From assembly GCF_015209505.1 (NCBI RefSeq), contig NZ_JADEYC010000041.1, positions 1-48,859 on the forward strand: a stretch of DNA of 48,859 bases. The letters are read 5' to 3'. The notes beneath the pieces are model-generated. The model worked only from the letters and a program-made list of their open reading frames with translations. It did no database searches and had not been told where the DNA came from. The stretch is from Saccharopolyspora montiporae (GTDB taxonomy: Bacteria > Actinomycetota > Actinomycetes > Mycobacteriales > Pseudonocardiaceae). The stretch's first letter is position 1. Each line of letters starts with the position of its first letter. Positions 1 to 8,866 of this stretch are shown here, in pieces. The translations under genes were made by a program, and so were the position numbers.

Positions 1-1047
1 CAGCACCGCTTGGTGCTTCATCCGCCGCATGTGGTCGAGCGTGACGATGTCCTTGTTGCCGGTGGCGGTGATCAGCACATCGGCCTGTCCGATCACGGTG
101 TCCAAACGCGCCACCTGGTAGCCCTCCAGCTGGGCCTGCAGCGCGTTGATCGGATCGGATTCGGTGACGATGACCCGGGCACCCTGGCCGCGCAACGCCT
201 CCGCCGAACCCTTGCCGACGTCGCCGTATCCGCACACCACGGCGACTTTGCCGCCGATGAGCACATCGGTGGCGCGGTTGAGGCCGTCCAGGAGCGAATG
301 CCGGATGCCGTACTTGTTGTCGAACTTCGACTTGGTGACCGAGTCGTTGACGTTGATCGCGGGGAAGAGCAGATCCCCCTGCGCCGCCAACCGGTAGAGC
401 CGGTTCACGCCGGTCGTGGTCTCCTCGGTGACCCCACGGATCTCCGCCGCCGCCCGCCGCCACTTCTGCGGGTCGGTGTCCAGGGCGGCGCGCAGCCGGT
501 GCAGGAACGCCTTGAGCTCGTCGGGGTCTTCCTCGGCCGGCGGTGGTACGACGCCGGCCGACTCGTACTGCACCCCGCGGTGCACGAGGAGGGTCGCGTC
601 GCCGCCGTCGTCGAGGATCATGTTCGGTTCCCGGCCGTTCGGCCAGGTCAGCATCTGCTCGGTGCACCACCAGTACTCGTCCAGCGTCTCCCCGCGCCAG
701 GCGAATACCGGCACACCGCGCGGTTCGTCGGGTGTGCCGTAGCGCCCCACCACCGCTGCGGCTGCTGCAGCGTCGTCGGTGGAGAAGATGTTGCAGGAGG
801 CCCAGCGGACTTCGGCGCCGAGCGAAACCAGCGTCTCGATGAGCACGGCGGTCTGCACCGTCATGTGCAGCGACCCGGAGATCCGCGCACCCCGCAGTGG
901 CTCGACCTCGGCATATTCGCGCCGAAGCTCCACCAGGCCCGGCATCTCGTGCTCGGCCAACCGGATCTGCTCGCGTCCCGCGTGCGCGGCATCGAGATCC
1001 GCAACGGCGAAGTCGATCCCGTTGCGCGTCTGCCGTTCGGTGCTCAT
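1..1047 (-). CDS. ahcY: Adenosylhomocysteinase (SAHH), 3' end cut by the window edge
   Basis: Cytosolic, NAD-dependent hydrolysis of S-adenosylhomocysteine to adenosine and homocysteine, recycling the methylation by-product. About 349 codons are visible, the N-terminal three quarters of a protein usually 480-495 residues long in actinobacteria. The translation begins MSTERQTRNGIDFAVADLDA and contains the substrate-site blocks SGSLHMTVQTAVLIETL and CNIFSTDDAAA, the NDSVTKSKFDNKYG segment with the catalytic lysine and aspartate, and the Rossmann loop CGYGDVGKGSAEALRG. It runs off the left edge just after TATGNKDIV. The ATG at 1047 is preceded by GGAAGGG about 7 nt upstream. It diverges from the membrane gene at 1274. 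Identification is very secure; only the C-terminus is unseen. Confidence 0.97.
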   Translation of the reverse strand, partial: MSTERQTRNGIDFAVADLDAAHAGREQIRLAEHEMPGLVELRREYAEVEPLRGARISGSLHMTVQTAVLIETLVSLGAEVRWASCNIFSTDDAAAAAAVVGRYGTPDEPRGVPVFAWRGETLDEYWWCTEQMLTWPNGREPNMILDDGGDATLLVHRGVQYESAGVVPPPAEEDPDELKAFLHRLRAALDTDPQKWRRAAAEIRGVTEETTTGVNRLYRLAAQGDLLFPAINVNDSVTKSKFDNKYGIRHSLLDGLNRATDVLIGGKVAVVCGYGDVGKGSAEALRGQGARVIVTESDPINALQAQLEGYQVARLDTVIGQADVLITATGNKDIVTLDHMRRMKHQAVL

Positions 1048-1273
1048 GATCACGCCCTTCCGCATCGGTGCATGCGCATGCCGCGTTGCCGCGCAACGGT
1101 ACGCTCCGTGCACGTTCGATCGCTTTCCGCGCTCGATCCCGCGGTACGGCGCGGCGAAACCCGGGACAACGGGGCCTCCGGGAGATCACAATCGGGGGCG
1201 GAACTCGCCAGATGTCGATCAGCGGTGGACAATCGCCACGGCGGCGGACAACCCGAATGCGCAGGAGGATCCA

Positions 1274-3898
1274 GTGCAGGTACCCGGGCCCGACACCCGC
1301 GTGGTGGAGCTGCGGGTGCACGGCGTTCTCGGCACCACGCCGGACGAGCTCACCGATGCGGTCGCGTCGGTCGACGTCGCCGGAGACGGGGTGGGGCGAC
1401 TCGTCCGTCCCGCGGACCGGCTCCGGCGGCCGGTTCCCGGTCCGGTACTGGCCACCGGTGATCGCTCCGTGCCGCGCATCGTGGAGGGCTACGTCTGGGG
1501 CGGCATGACCTCGGGCGGTTCGGCGAAAGCCACCTGGGCACTGCTCTTCCCGTTCGCACTGGCGAACGTGGCCGCATGGATGCTGCCGCCCGCGCGGTCG
1601 GACAGCCGCACGAGCCTGGTGTTGTCCTCCGTGCTGCGCGGCCTGATGCGGGTTTCCGCGCTGCTGCTGACCATGCTGTTCGTCGCGCAGTTGTCGGTGG
1701 TGACGCTGGATCTGGTCGCAGCGCAGTGCCTCGGTCCCGGCGCGCAGTGCCTGTCGTTCGTGCCGACCGCGGTGCGCGAGCTCGACGTGCTCCGTTCGCT
1801 GCTCGCGCTCGCTCCGGTCGGCTTGGTCGTCCTGCTCATGCACCGGCTGTCCAGCGTGTCCTGGCGCGTGGCCGCGGAGAAGGACGACGCACCGCACCAC
1901 TCGGCCCTGGCCCCGATGCTGCCGGGGACCAACGTGGTCGCCGATCCGGATACCCCCGCGCTGCGCGCGATGCACGTGATCGCAGCACTGTCCACTGTGG
2001 CTCTGCTGGCCCTCGGCGGGCCGTTGACCCCCGCGGCCGATCCGCGCTGGTGGTGCGCCGCAGCACTGCTCGTGGTCGCGGTGGTGGGCACGGTGCTGCA
2101 CGACGATCCGTCCGCCAGGCGGCATACCCTCCCGGAACAGGCGTTGCGCGCGGCGTTCGGACGCATTCCCCGCCGGGCACTGATGTCGGCGGCTGCCGCG
2201 GTACTGACCGCAGCTGCGGTCCTGCCCGGCGAACTGAGCGGCCCCCTCCCCGGCTCGGGATCCACTGTGGACCTGATCACCGCGGCGCTGGTGGTGTCCT
2301 GCCTGGCGGTCTGCATCGTGCTGCTGCCCGCGGCACTGCTGGCCCGGCCGAGCTGGAAATCCAGCCCGCGGAACCTGCGCCCGTGGGCGGGCGGCTGGAT
2401 GAGCGCCCCGGTGCTCATGTCGGCCGGCCTGCTCGGCACCGGGTTCGGCGCGGGACTCGCACTGAGCGTGCGCCGCGCGCTGAACGAATCCGGGCTGCAA
2501 CTGCCTGCCGCCTACGACGACGTCGCGGTCTTCTGGGGCTCGACGACCATCCTGCTGATCGTGGCCGCCGTGGCCACGATCCCGTGGGTCGTGCTCGCCC
2601 GGCGTCGCGCGGCACGCGGCGAGGGCGTGATCCCCGATGAGGTCGCGCTGCTGCATGCCGGGCGACCACAGGACCAGAGCGCCGCGGCGGACGCCTGGAA
2701 GTGGGCCGGTCTGCAGCGCCGGTACTCGCACCTGGTGCTGCTGGTGGTCTCCGGAATCCTCGCGGTGAGCACCGTCCTCACGGTGGTCGCGCGCATCATC
2801 GGCCTGCCCCGGGTGACCTGGTCCGATTGGCTCGTCGGCGTCGGGGTGGTCGGCCTTGCCTCGCTGGCCATCGGGCTGCTGCGGTTGGTGTTCCTGGCCG
2901 CCACGAAACGGGAAGCGGCCCGATACCTGGGCGTGCTGTGCGACCTGGCGCTCTTCTGGCCGCGCGAGGCGCACCCGGTGGTACCGCCGTGCTACGCGCT
3001 CAAGGTCGTCCCCGAGGTGGCCGACCGGGCGGCCGAGCACCTGGCCGACCCGGACACCCGGGTGGTGATCGTCGGGCACAGCCAGGGCAGCCTGCTCGCC
3101 GCGGTCGCGACCGCTCGGCTGCTGGAGTCGCTGCCCGAGGCCGACCGGCAGCGGGTGGGCCTGGTGACCGCGGGTTCGCAGCTCCAGTGGGCCTATTCCC
3201 GGGCATTCCCCGGGGTCGTGCCGCACGACTCGCTGCGCGATCTGGCCGGAGCGCTCGGCGGGCGCTGGCGCGCGCTGTGCCGCGGGACGGATCCGATCGG
3301 CGGGGGGGTCACCAGCTGGAATCGCCAGGTGTACGGCGGGATGCTGCTCGGCGTCGGATTCCGGCCCGACGGCACGGAAGGGCCGCTTCCCGCGGCGACC
3401 CGCGGCCCGACGGGAGCCCTCGTGCTGGGCTCCGACCACTGGCTCCCGGACCCGCAACGGGGTCCGTTCGAGTGCCGCCGCTGGGTTCCCGGCGTACTCG
3501 GGCATGCGGACTATCGCGGCGATCCGGAATGGGACCGCGCGGTAGCGATGGCCGCGGGCCTGGAGAGCCCCAGCCGATCCGCCGCCCTGCCGCTGCACTC
3601 GGACAGCCCGACCACCCAGCTGTGCGCGACTTCCGCAGAGGAGGCCGCTGCCCAGGCGCAGCCTGCCGTGCACGGCGGGGACGGCGGAGCGCTGCCGGTG
3701 GACGATCTGCGGCGCTCTCCCCAGGAGGACGGTGCCGCCGACGCCACCGACGAGCCGACCGACAGTGGCTCCCGCGAGGCAGGCGCCACGGAACCGCATC
3801 GACCCGGCCCCGCGGTACTGCCCGAGATCACCGAACCGCGCGGACGCACCGCCCCGTGGGAGCGCGGCCTGTCCCTGCGCACCTCGCAGGACCGCTGA
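1274..3898 (+). CDS. Large multi-pass membrane protein with split alpha/beta-hydrolase motifs
   Basis: 874 residues from a GTG start with a perfect AGGAGG 5 nt upstream (1263-1268); the frame is open further upstream only into sahH. The N-terminus holds a strand-turn RVHGVLGTTPDEL (about residues 12-24), like the first strand of lipase-type hydrolases. Many hydrophobic helices follow (about residues 85-560). A nucleophile-elbow motif GHSQGS sits at 601-606 (Ser603), downstream of PRVTWSDW and a last pair of helices. From about 770 the tail is acidic and rich in Pro, Ser and Ala. The layout suggests a serine hydrolase whose first strand and elbow are separated by an inserted membrane bundle. 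Substrate unknown. No clear partner: it is divergent from sahH and convergent with a permease. The catalytic acid and histidine could not be assigned. Confidence 0.8.
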   Translation: MQVPGPDTRVVELRVHGVLGTTPDELTDAVASVDVAGDGVGRLVRPADRLRRPVPGPVLATGDRSVPRIVEGYVWGGMTSGGSAKATWALLFPFALANVAAWMLPPARSDSRTSLVLSSVLRGLMRVSALLLTMLFVAQLSVVTLDLVAAQCLGPGAQCLSFVPTAVRELDVLRSLLALAPVGLVVLLMHRLSSVSWRVAAEKDDAPHHSALAPMLPGTNVVADPDTPALRAMHVIAALSTVALLALGGPLTPAADPRWWCAAALLVVAVVGTVLHDDPSARRHTLPEQALRAAFGRIPRRALMSAAAAVLTAAAVLPGELSGPLPGSGSTVDLITAALVVSCLAVCIVLLPAALLARPSWKSSPRNLRPWAGGWMSAPVLMSAGLLGTGFGAGLALSVRRALNESGLQLPAAYDDVAVFWGSTTILLIVAAVATIPWVVLARRRAARGEGVIPDEVALLHAGRPQDQSAAADAWKWAGLQRRYSHLVLLVVSGILAVSTVLTVVARIIGLPRVTWSDWLVGVGVVGLASLAIGLLRLVFLAATKREAARYLGVLCDLALFWPREAHPVVPPCYALKVVPEVADRAAEHLADPDTRVVIVGHSQGSLLAAVATARLLESLPEADRQRVGLVTAGSQLQWAYSRAFPGVVPHDSLRDLAGALGGRWRALCRGTDPIGGGVTSWNRQVYGGMLLGVGFRPDGTEGPLPAATRGPTGALVLGSDHWLPDPQRGPFECRRWVPGVLGHADYRGDPEWDRAVAMAAGLESPSRSAALPLHSDSPTTQLCATSAEEAAAQAQPAVHGGDGGALPVDDLRRSPQEDGAADATDEPTDSGSREAGATEPHRPGPAVLPEITEPRGRTAPWERGLSLRTSQDR

Positions 3899-4010
3899 CC
3901 GGGGCGCCCGCCCTGCGGCTGTTCGACCGCACGGCCACGCCGACCGGTCGTGAGCACGCCCCTGCGCACCCGCACGGTCGCCTCGACCCTGAGGCGAGGC
4001 GACCCAGCAC

Positions 4011-4073
4011 GGTATGCAGGCGGCGCGGCCAGGTATGCAGGCGGCGTGGCCGGGTATGCAGGCGGCGCGGCCG
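4011..4073. repeat. Three perfect-length 21-bp tandem repeats
   Basis: Units 4011-4031, 4032-4052 and 4053-4073 share the core GGTATGCAGGCGGCG followed by C or T, then GGCC and A or G. Only two positions vary among copies. There is no spacer, so it is not CRISPR. Read in one plus frame it gives a 7-residue YAGG repeat, but no coding context supports translation. Confidence 0.85.
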
Positions 4074-4283
4074 CGGGATCGCCATGCGCTGTGCCCACTC
4101 GTCATGAGATCCATGATCCGGAGCTCTACCCGCGATTTCATCACTCGACGTGGCGAACTTTTGTTCGAATGAGCGGGCGAAAAGGGAGCGGCGCCTCCAC
4201 ACCGGGAAGCCCCGCTCTGCCACGACACCGGCGCCGCACCGTTCGGACCTGCGCACGCACCGGTACCACCCGCGAGCGCGCGC

Positions 4284-4326
4284 CCGCCCCGGCCGGCCCG
4301 GGTCCCTCCGGAACCGGCCGGGGCGG
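4284..4326 (-). terminator. Hairpin downstream of the permease gene
   Basis: Perfect 13-bp inverted repeat: CCGCCCCGGCCGG at 4284-4296 and its complement at 4314-4326, loop 17 nt. It lies 8 nt past the permease stop codon. No T-tract follows, as is usual for actinobacterial terminators; function inferred from position. Confidence 0.5.
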
Positions 4327-4333
4327 TGCGGGA

Positions 4334-5863
4334 TCAGGACTGCTCGTCGGAGACCCCGCCGCCGGAAGCGACGTCCCCGCGCTCGGCCTTGGCCAAACGC
4401 GAGTTCCGGTGGCCCCACGCGAAGTAGACGACCACACCGAGGGCCATCCACGCCAGGAACCGGACCCAGGTCAACGCGGTCAGGTTCAGCATCAGCCAGA
4501 TGCAGGCCAGGATCGCCAGGATCGGCACCAGCGGCACGAACGGCACCCGGAAGCCCCGCGGCAGGTCCGGACGGGTCCGCCGCAGCACGATCACACCTGC
4601 CGAGACCAGAACGAACGCGAACAGCGTCCCGACGTTGACCATCTCTTCGAGCTTGTCGGCGGGGAAGAGGCCCGCCGCGATCACCACGACAGCACCCACC
4701 AGGATCGTGGCCCGCTTCGGCGTACCGCGCTCCGGGTCGGTCTTGGCCAACGAGCGGGAGACCAGCCCGTCGCGCGACATCGCGAACAGGATCCGGACCT
4801 GCCCGAGCAGCATCACCATGACCACGGTGATCAGACCGATCAGGGCACCGACGGAGATCAGCGCGGCGGCCCAGGTGATCCCGTTCTGTTCGAAGGCGGT
4901 GGCCAGCGTGGACTGCGTGCCGTCCTCGGTCGTCGCCAGGTCCGTGTAGTGCGACATGCCGGTGATCACCAGCGCGACACCCACATAGAGCACGGTGACG
5001 ATGGCCAGCGAGCCGAAGATCCCGCGCGGGGCGTTCTTCTGCGGGTTGCGCGTCTCCTCCGCGGTCGTGGCGACCACGTCGAACCCGATGAAGGCGAAGA
5101 AGAGCAGCGAAGCGCCCGCGAGCAGGCCGAACACGCCGAAGTTGCTGGTCTCACCGCCGAGCAGCAGCGAGAGCAGCGACTGCTCGATGGCCGGATCGGT
5201 CTCGGTGGACGACTCGGCGGGCGGGATGAACGGCGTGTAGTTGCCCGGGTCGATGAAGGCGATGCCGAACACGATCACGAAGACCACGACGGCGACCTTG
5301 AGCGTGGTGATCACCAGGCTCACCCGCGCGGAGAGCTTGGTACCCAGCGCGAGTAGCACGGTCAGCACCGCGACCAGCAGCACCGCACCCCAGTCGAACT
5401 GCAGCCAGCCGAGGTCCCAGCTCGTCGAGGTGCCGAAACCCAGCAGGCCGAGCACCTGCTCCAGGTAGGTGGACCAGCCCTTGCTGACCGCTGCCGCGGC
5501 GACCGCGAATTCGAGGATCAGGTCCCAGCCGATGATCCAGGCGACGAACTCGCCGAAGGTGGCGTAGGAGTAGGTGTAGGCGCTGCCCGCGACCGGGACC
5601 GTGGAGGCGAACTCCGCGTAGCACAGCGCCGCGAGCCCGCAAGCGATCGCCGCCAGCACGAATCCGAGCGAAACGGAGGGCCCGGAGATGTCCCCGGCGG
5701 TGCGCGCGGCGAGCGTGAAGATGCCCGCACCGACCACGACCGACACACCGAAGACGATCAAGTCCCAGGTGCCGAGATTCTTCCGGAGTTTGGTGTCCGG
5801 CTCGTCGGTCTCCAAGATGGATTGCTCGACCGACTTGGTTCGCCACAGCCCAGTACCTGGCAC
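4334..5863 (-). CDS. APC-family amino-acid permease (cationic amino-acid transporter type)
   Basis: 509-residue integral membrane transporter of the amino acid-polyamine-organocation superfamily. After a short cytosolic lead (KSVEQSILETDEPDTKLRKN) comes the family's first helix with VVVGAGIFTL, the conserved GPSVSLGFVLAAIACGLAAL helix pair and YAEFASTVPVAGSAYTYSY. About 12-14 helices follow, then a C-terminal DLPRGFRVPFVPLVPI segment typical of the CAT/YfnA branch. I prefer the GTG at 5863 because GGGAGG lies about 5 nt upstream; an in-frame ATG at 5887 lacks this. Substrate cannot be fixed from sequence, though the CAT branch moves basic or branched amino acids. A hairpin follows the stop codon. 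Confidence 0.93.
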   Translation of the reverse strand: MPGTGLWRTKSVEQSILETDEPDTKLRKNLGTWDLIVFGVSVVVGAGIFTLAARTAGDISGPSVSLGFVLAAIACGLAALCYAEFASTVPVAGSAYTYSYATFGEFVAWIIGWDLILEFAVAAAAVSKGWSTYLEQVLGLLGFGTSTSWDLGWLQFDWGAVLLVAVLTVLLALGTKLSARVSLVITTLKVAVVVFVIVFGIAFIDPGNYTPFIPPAESSTETDPAIEQSLLSLLLGGETSNFGVFGLLAGASLLFFAFIGFDVVATTAEETRNPQKNAPRGIFGSLAIVTVLYVGVALVITGMSHYTDLATTEDGTQSTLATAFEQNGITWAAALISVGALIGLITVVMVMLLGQVRILFAMSRDGLVSRSLAKTDPERGTPKRATILVGAVVVIAAGLFPADKLEEMVNVGTLFAFVLVSAGVIVLRRTRPDLPRGFRVPFVPLVPILAILACIWLMLNLTALTWVRFLAWMALGVVVYFAWGHRNSRLAKAERGDVASGGGVSDEQS

Positions 5864-6128
5864 TGCCGCCTCCCTCATTCGTCCCAAAGGTGGACCGCAC
5901 CCTAGCGGGGCAGTGTTGCAATCCCGACTCCCGGACCGAGCTCGCCCGCGGACTTCGTTAACGCCTTGTGATGCACAGGCTCAAAAGTGTCAACGCACGG
6001 TGCAGTTCGCACTCCGAGTCGCCCCAAAGATTGCTCGACTGCCGCGCGAACCCTAATCAACCGGCTCCGAGCAGCACGAACGCGGTCCGGTCGGCCACTC
6101 GACGTACCCGCTGCGGGTCGGTGCGTGA

Positions 6129-7394
6129 TCAACCGGTGCGCGGATGCCCCAGCGCCCCCGCCGCGGCGCGAAACGCCTGGGCGGTTCCCTGCTCGTCGAG
6201 CTCGACGGGCGCGGTCAGCACCGCGGGGTCACCTGCGGGCAGCCAGACCGACTGCCCGCGGCTGAGCAGCACCTCGCGCTCACCGCCGCCGGGAACGTCC
6301 CGCACGAAGCGCAGCGTCCCCTTCGTGCACAGCAGGATCTGCGGGCCAGCGGAATCGATGCGCACCGCAGCGGATTCGGCGGGCGACCAGTCCAACCGGG
6401 ACAGTTCGAACTCCTCCGCCGGTGTCCGGTAGACGGTCCGGTTCGCGTCCAGCGACTCGCCCTTGAGCACCCGCATGTCCCCGCAGGCGAAGTCCAGCAC
6501 CCGCAGCAGTTCCGGCACGTCCACGTGCTTCGGGGTCAACCCGCAGCGCAGGATGTTGTCCGAGTTGGCCAGGATCTCCACCCCGGTGCCGTGCAGGTAG
6601 GCGTGCAGGTTGCCCGCGGGCAGGAAGATGGCTTCGCCCGGCTGCAGGACCAGCCGATTCAGCAGCAGGCTGGCCAGCACACCGGCATCGTCCGGGTACG
6701 CCTCGCCGAGTTCCAGCACGGTGCGGCACTCCAGCGCGAACTCGCCGCGGGCGCGGACGTGCCGCACGCAGGCATCCAGCAGCTCCGGCAGGATCTCCTG
6801 CAGGCGGTGCGCGGGCAGCGTGATCCACGTGGTGAACAGCGCGCGCAGGCCGTCGGCGTCGGGTTGCGCGGCCAGCAACGCTCGATGCGCCCGCAGGCTG
6901 GGCACCCCCAGCTCGTCCAACAGCCGCACGGTGCGCTGGGCGTCCCGGAATCCGGCCAGCGCGTGGAATTCGGTCAGCGCGCAGATCAGCTCCGGCTTGG
7001 CCGTGGGATCCGGGTAGTTGCGGTGCGCGGCGGTGCGCGGAATCCCCGCGTGCTCTTCCCTACCGAACCCCTCGGACGCCTGCTCGGCGGAGGGATGCGC
7101 CTGCAGGCTCAACGCCTCGTCGGCGGCGAGCACCTTGAACAGGTACGGCAGCCGACCGCCCCAACGCTGCACGCACTCCTCGCCCAGGTGGTGCTCCGGA
7201 TCGTCGGCCAGCAGCGCGAGCAGCGACTCCTCGCCGCCGTCGCCGCGCACGACCTTCGACGGGTCGCCCGGGTGGGCACCCATCCACAGCTCCGCCTCAG
7301 GATGCGGGGTGGGGACTGGTCGGCCGAGCAGATCGGCAATAGCGGTACGCGAGCCCCACGCGTAGGGGCGCACCGCGTTCCGCAGTAGCTCCAC
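6129..7394 (-). CDS. manA: Mannose-6-phosphate isomerase, class I
   Basis: 421 residues, normal for type I phosphomannose isomerases, which interconvert fructose-6-P and mannose-6-P with zinc. The start MELLRNAVRPYAWGSRTAI is diagnostic. The metal-binding blocks follow: AELWMGAHPGDPS, then SLQAHPS with the zinc His, then KPELICALTEF, and the catalytic-loop region GEAIFLPAGNLHAYLHGTG. GTG start with AGAAGGA close upstream. Last gene of a minus-strand run (DUF3499, phosphomannomutase, Trm112-like, SIS protein, manA); it feeds mannose-6-P to the phosphomannomutase encoded upstream. Confidence 0.96.
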   Translation of the reverse strand: MELLRNAVRPYAWGSRTAIADLLGRPVPTPHPEAELWMGAHPGDPSKVVRGDGGEESLLALLADDPEHHLGEECVQRWGGRLPYLFKVLAADEALSLQAHPSAEQASEGFGREEHAGIPRTAAHRNYPDPTAKPELICALTEFHALAGFRDAQRTVRLLDELGVPSLRAHRALLAAQPDADGLRALFTTWITLPAHRLQEILPELLDACVRHVRARGEFALECRTVLELGEAYPDDAGVLASLLLNRLVLQPGEAIFLPAGNLHAYLHGTGVEILANSDNILRCGLTPKHVDVPELLRVLDFACGDMRVLKGESLDANRTVYRTPAEEFELSRLDWSPAESAAVRIDSAGPQILLCTKGTLRFVRDVPGGGEREVLLSRGQSVWLPAGDPAVLTAPVELDEQGTAQAFRAAAGALGHPRTG

Positions 7395-7511
7395 AGTCCT
7401 TCTCGCTTCCTCGTCGTGCGCGTGCCGTCACACCGGTGTCCAGCAAATCAGCCGCCCACCGGTGCGGGCATCGGGGGCGCCCGCCGGCACTCCCCGTGGC
7501 GGAACGGTGGC

Positions 7512-8597
7512 TCAGCGCATCGCCATCGCCGACCGGCCGGGCCCGCCGAGCGTGCCGGCGGCCAGCCCCAGGTATACCGAAGCGAGATCGAACCTCGTGG
7601 CCACGACGGCGGCTCTCGCGACCGGATCGTTGCCGACCGGGTCGGCGGGGGCCACCAAGTCGGCCCCCGGGAAGTCCCGCTCGGCGGCCTGCACCCGACG
7701 CTCGGCGGCTTCACCTGCGCCGACGGCGATCAGGCACACGCGGTACGCGGCGCCGCCCTCGCCGGGATCGGCGAACAGGTCGGCCTCCGACCCGCCGGAT
7801 GCGGCGGCGCGGTGCAGCGCGGGCTGCTTGGTCGCTTGCGCGTAGGAGGTGTCCTGCCCGGCCACCGCCGCGTGTGCGGCCAAGGCGAACGCCGCGTGCC
7901 CGGCCACCGCGGCACCGGGCTCGTCGGTACCGCACAGCAGCGGGGTCCGGTCGGCCAGGCGCAGCGCCAGGGTCTTGGCGGGATTGGACAGGGATTCGTG
8001 GCTGAGGTGCGCCCGTTCGGCCTCGCGGTCGAGCTCGTCGGCCAGCGCCCCCAGATCCGCGTCGACCAGGTTCAGCGCGCCGAACACGCCCAGGCCCGCG
8101 GCGAGGACATAGCCGAAGGACAGCTCCGGCGGGACGGATACCCGCGGGGGCAGCAACCGGGCGCGACCTTCACCGGCCGCGGCCACCGGGCCTTCGTCCG
8201 GGGCGGCCAGCACGACCGAGGCGCCTCTGCGCGCGGCGGTGGCGACGTCCTCGGCGAGCTGCTGGTCACCGCCGTCGTGCGCATGGGCGAAGACCACGTC
8301 CAGCGCGCCGACCCACGCGGGCAGTACCTCGGTGACCAAGACCGGGACCGGGCAGCGGGGGCCGGCCAGCGCGGCCAGCAGCCGGCACGCGGCCGGGCCG
8401 ACACCGGGGCGGGCCAGCAGCACCACCGCGCGCGGTCTGCCGTCGGCGAGACCGTCCAGACCCGCGTCGGAAATCGCTTCGGCGGTCGAGCGCACCTGCG
8501 CGCCGGCCAGGGCGGCCGCACGCAGCAGGCCGCGCACATCGGCGTCGGCGAGCCGGCCGGGATCGTCGAACAGCGTGTCGTCCAGCACGCGGATCAT
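7512..8597 (-). CDS. SIS-domain protein (TobH / phosphosugar isomerase-like)
   Basis: 361 residues matching the actinobacterial TobH group, which sits between phosphomannomutase and manA genes and resembles bacterial phosphoglucose/phosphomannose isomerases. Visible: the conserved start VLDDTLFDDPGRLADADVRG, AAALAGAQVRS, PRAVVLLARPGVGPAACRLL, and a C-terminal half with FDLASVYLGL. Glutamate and histidine residues needed for isomerisation could not be confidently aligned, so activity is uncertain. The ATG overlaps the stop of the Trm112-like gene as ATGA (8594-8597); a GTG at 8588 fits the typical family start and the GGGGAGG element equally well. Probably part of mannose metabolism, inferred from context. 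Confidence 0.85.
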   Translation of the reverse strand: MIRVLDDTLFDDPGRLADADVRGLLRAAALAGAQVRSTAEAISDAGLDGLADGRPRAVVLLARPGVGPAACRLLAALAGPRCPVPVLVTEVLPAWVGALDVVFAHAHDGGDQQLAEDVATAARRGASVVLAAPDEGPVAAAGEGRARLLPPRVSVPPELSFGYVLAAGLGVFGALNLVDADLGALADELDREAERAHLSHESLSNPAKTLALRLADRTPLLCGTDEPGAAVAGHAAFALAAHAAVAGQDTSYAQATKQPALHRAAASGGSEADLFADPGEGGAAYRVCLIAVGAGEAAERRVQAAERDFPGADLVAPADPVGNDPVARAAVVATRFDLASVYLGLAAGTLGGPGRSAMAMR

Positions 8598-8809
8598 TCC
8601 TCCCCGGAGGTTCCCTGCGCCGGTCCGCCGACGGCCTCTTCGAGCAGCAGCACCGGGATGCCGTCCCGGACCGGAAACGACCGCTGGCACTCCACACAGG
8701 TCAGGTAGTCGGCCTGCGGATCATCGTCGGTACCGGGGCGCAGCTGGGCGTGCGCCGGGCACGGGCAGGCCAGGATCTCCAGCAGCTGCGGTTCCAGGTC
8801 AACGGCCAC
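8594..8809 (-). CDS. Trm112-family small zinc-binding protein
   Basis: 71 residues. Trm112/YcaR-type proteins are small zinc-ribbon proteins; in bacteria their partner is mostly undefined. Motifs: LEPQLLEILACPCPAHAQL with the first cysteine pair, LTCVECQRSFPV with the second, then DGIPVLLLEEA, the usual ending. GTG at 8809 is preferred because GGGAGG lies 4-6 nt upstream; a longer GTG at 8827 has no such site. It lies 57 nt after phosphomannomutase and overlaps the SIS gene by four bases, so it is translated as part of the sugar-phosphate operon. Confidence 0.9.
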   Translation of the reverse strand: MAVDLEPQLLEILACPCPAHAQLRPGTDDDPQADYLTCVECQRSFPVRDGIPVLLLEEAVGGPAQGTSGEE

Positions 8810-8866
8810 TCTTCCTCCCAAACTCACCGGGTCGGCTCCGGCGGCACTGCTGGCCGTCGCCGAGCG

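Larger units (their letters stand above)
3899..4333. other. 435-bp convergent intergenic region with a 21-bp tandem repeat
   Basis: The region separates the 3' ends of the membrane hydrolase and the permease. It holds a three-copy 21-bp direct repeat (4011-4073) and a GC-rich perfect hairpin (4284-4326). Both strands contain open frames here, but none has a ribosome binding site or recognisable protein features, so no gene is called. Confidence 0.6.

Noticed and set aside
1048..1273. SAH or SAM riboswitch upstream of sahH
   Set aside because: I could not find the conserved core of such an element in the leader; absence is not certain by eye.
10..1461. Long open frame on the plus strand over sahH
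   Set aside because: It is the antisense shadow of adenosylhomocysteinase; its product is compositionally biased and has no family features.
4011..4073. CRISPR array
   Set aside because: The three units abut without spacers and there are no cas genes.
3950..5356. Plus-strand open frame containing the 21-bp repeat and running over the permease
   Set aside because: Lies antisense to a clear APC permease, has no ribosome site, and its sequence is low complexity.
6144..7388. Plus-strand open frame covering all of manA
   Set aside because: Antisense shadow; the minus strand gives a full, motif-complete mannose-6-P isomerase.
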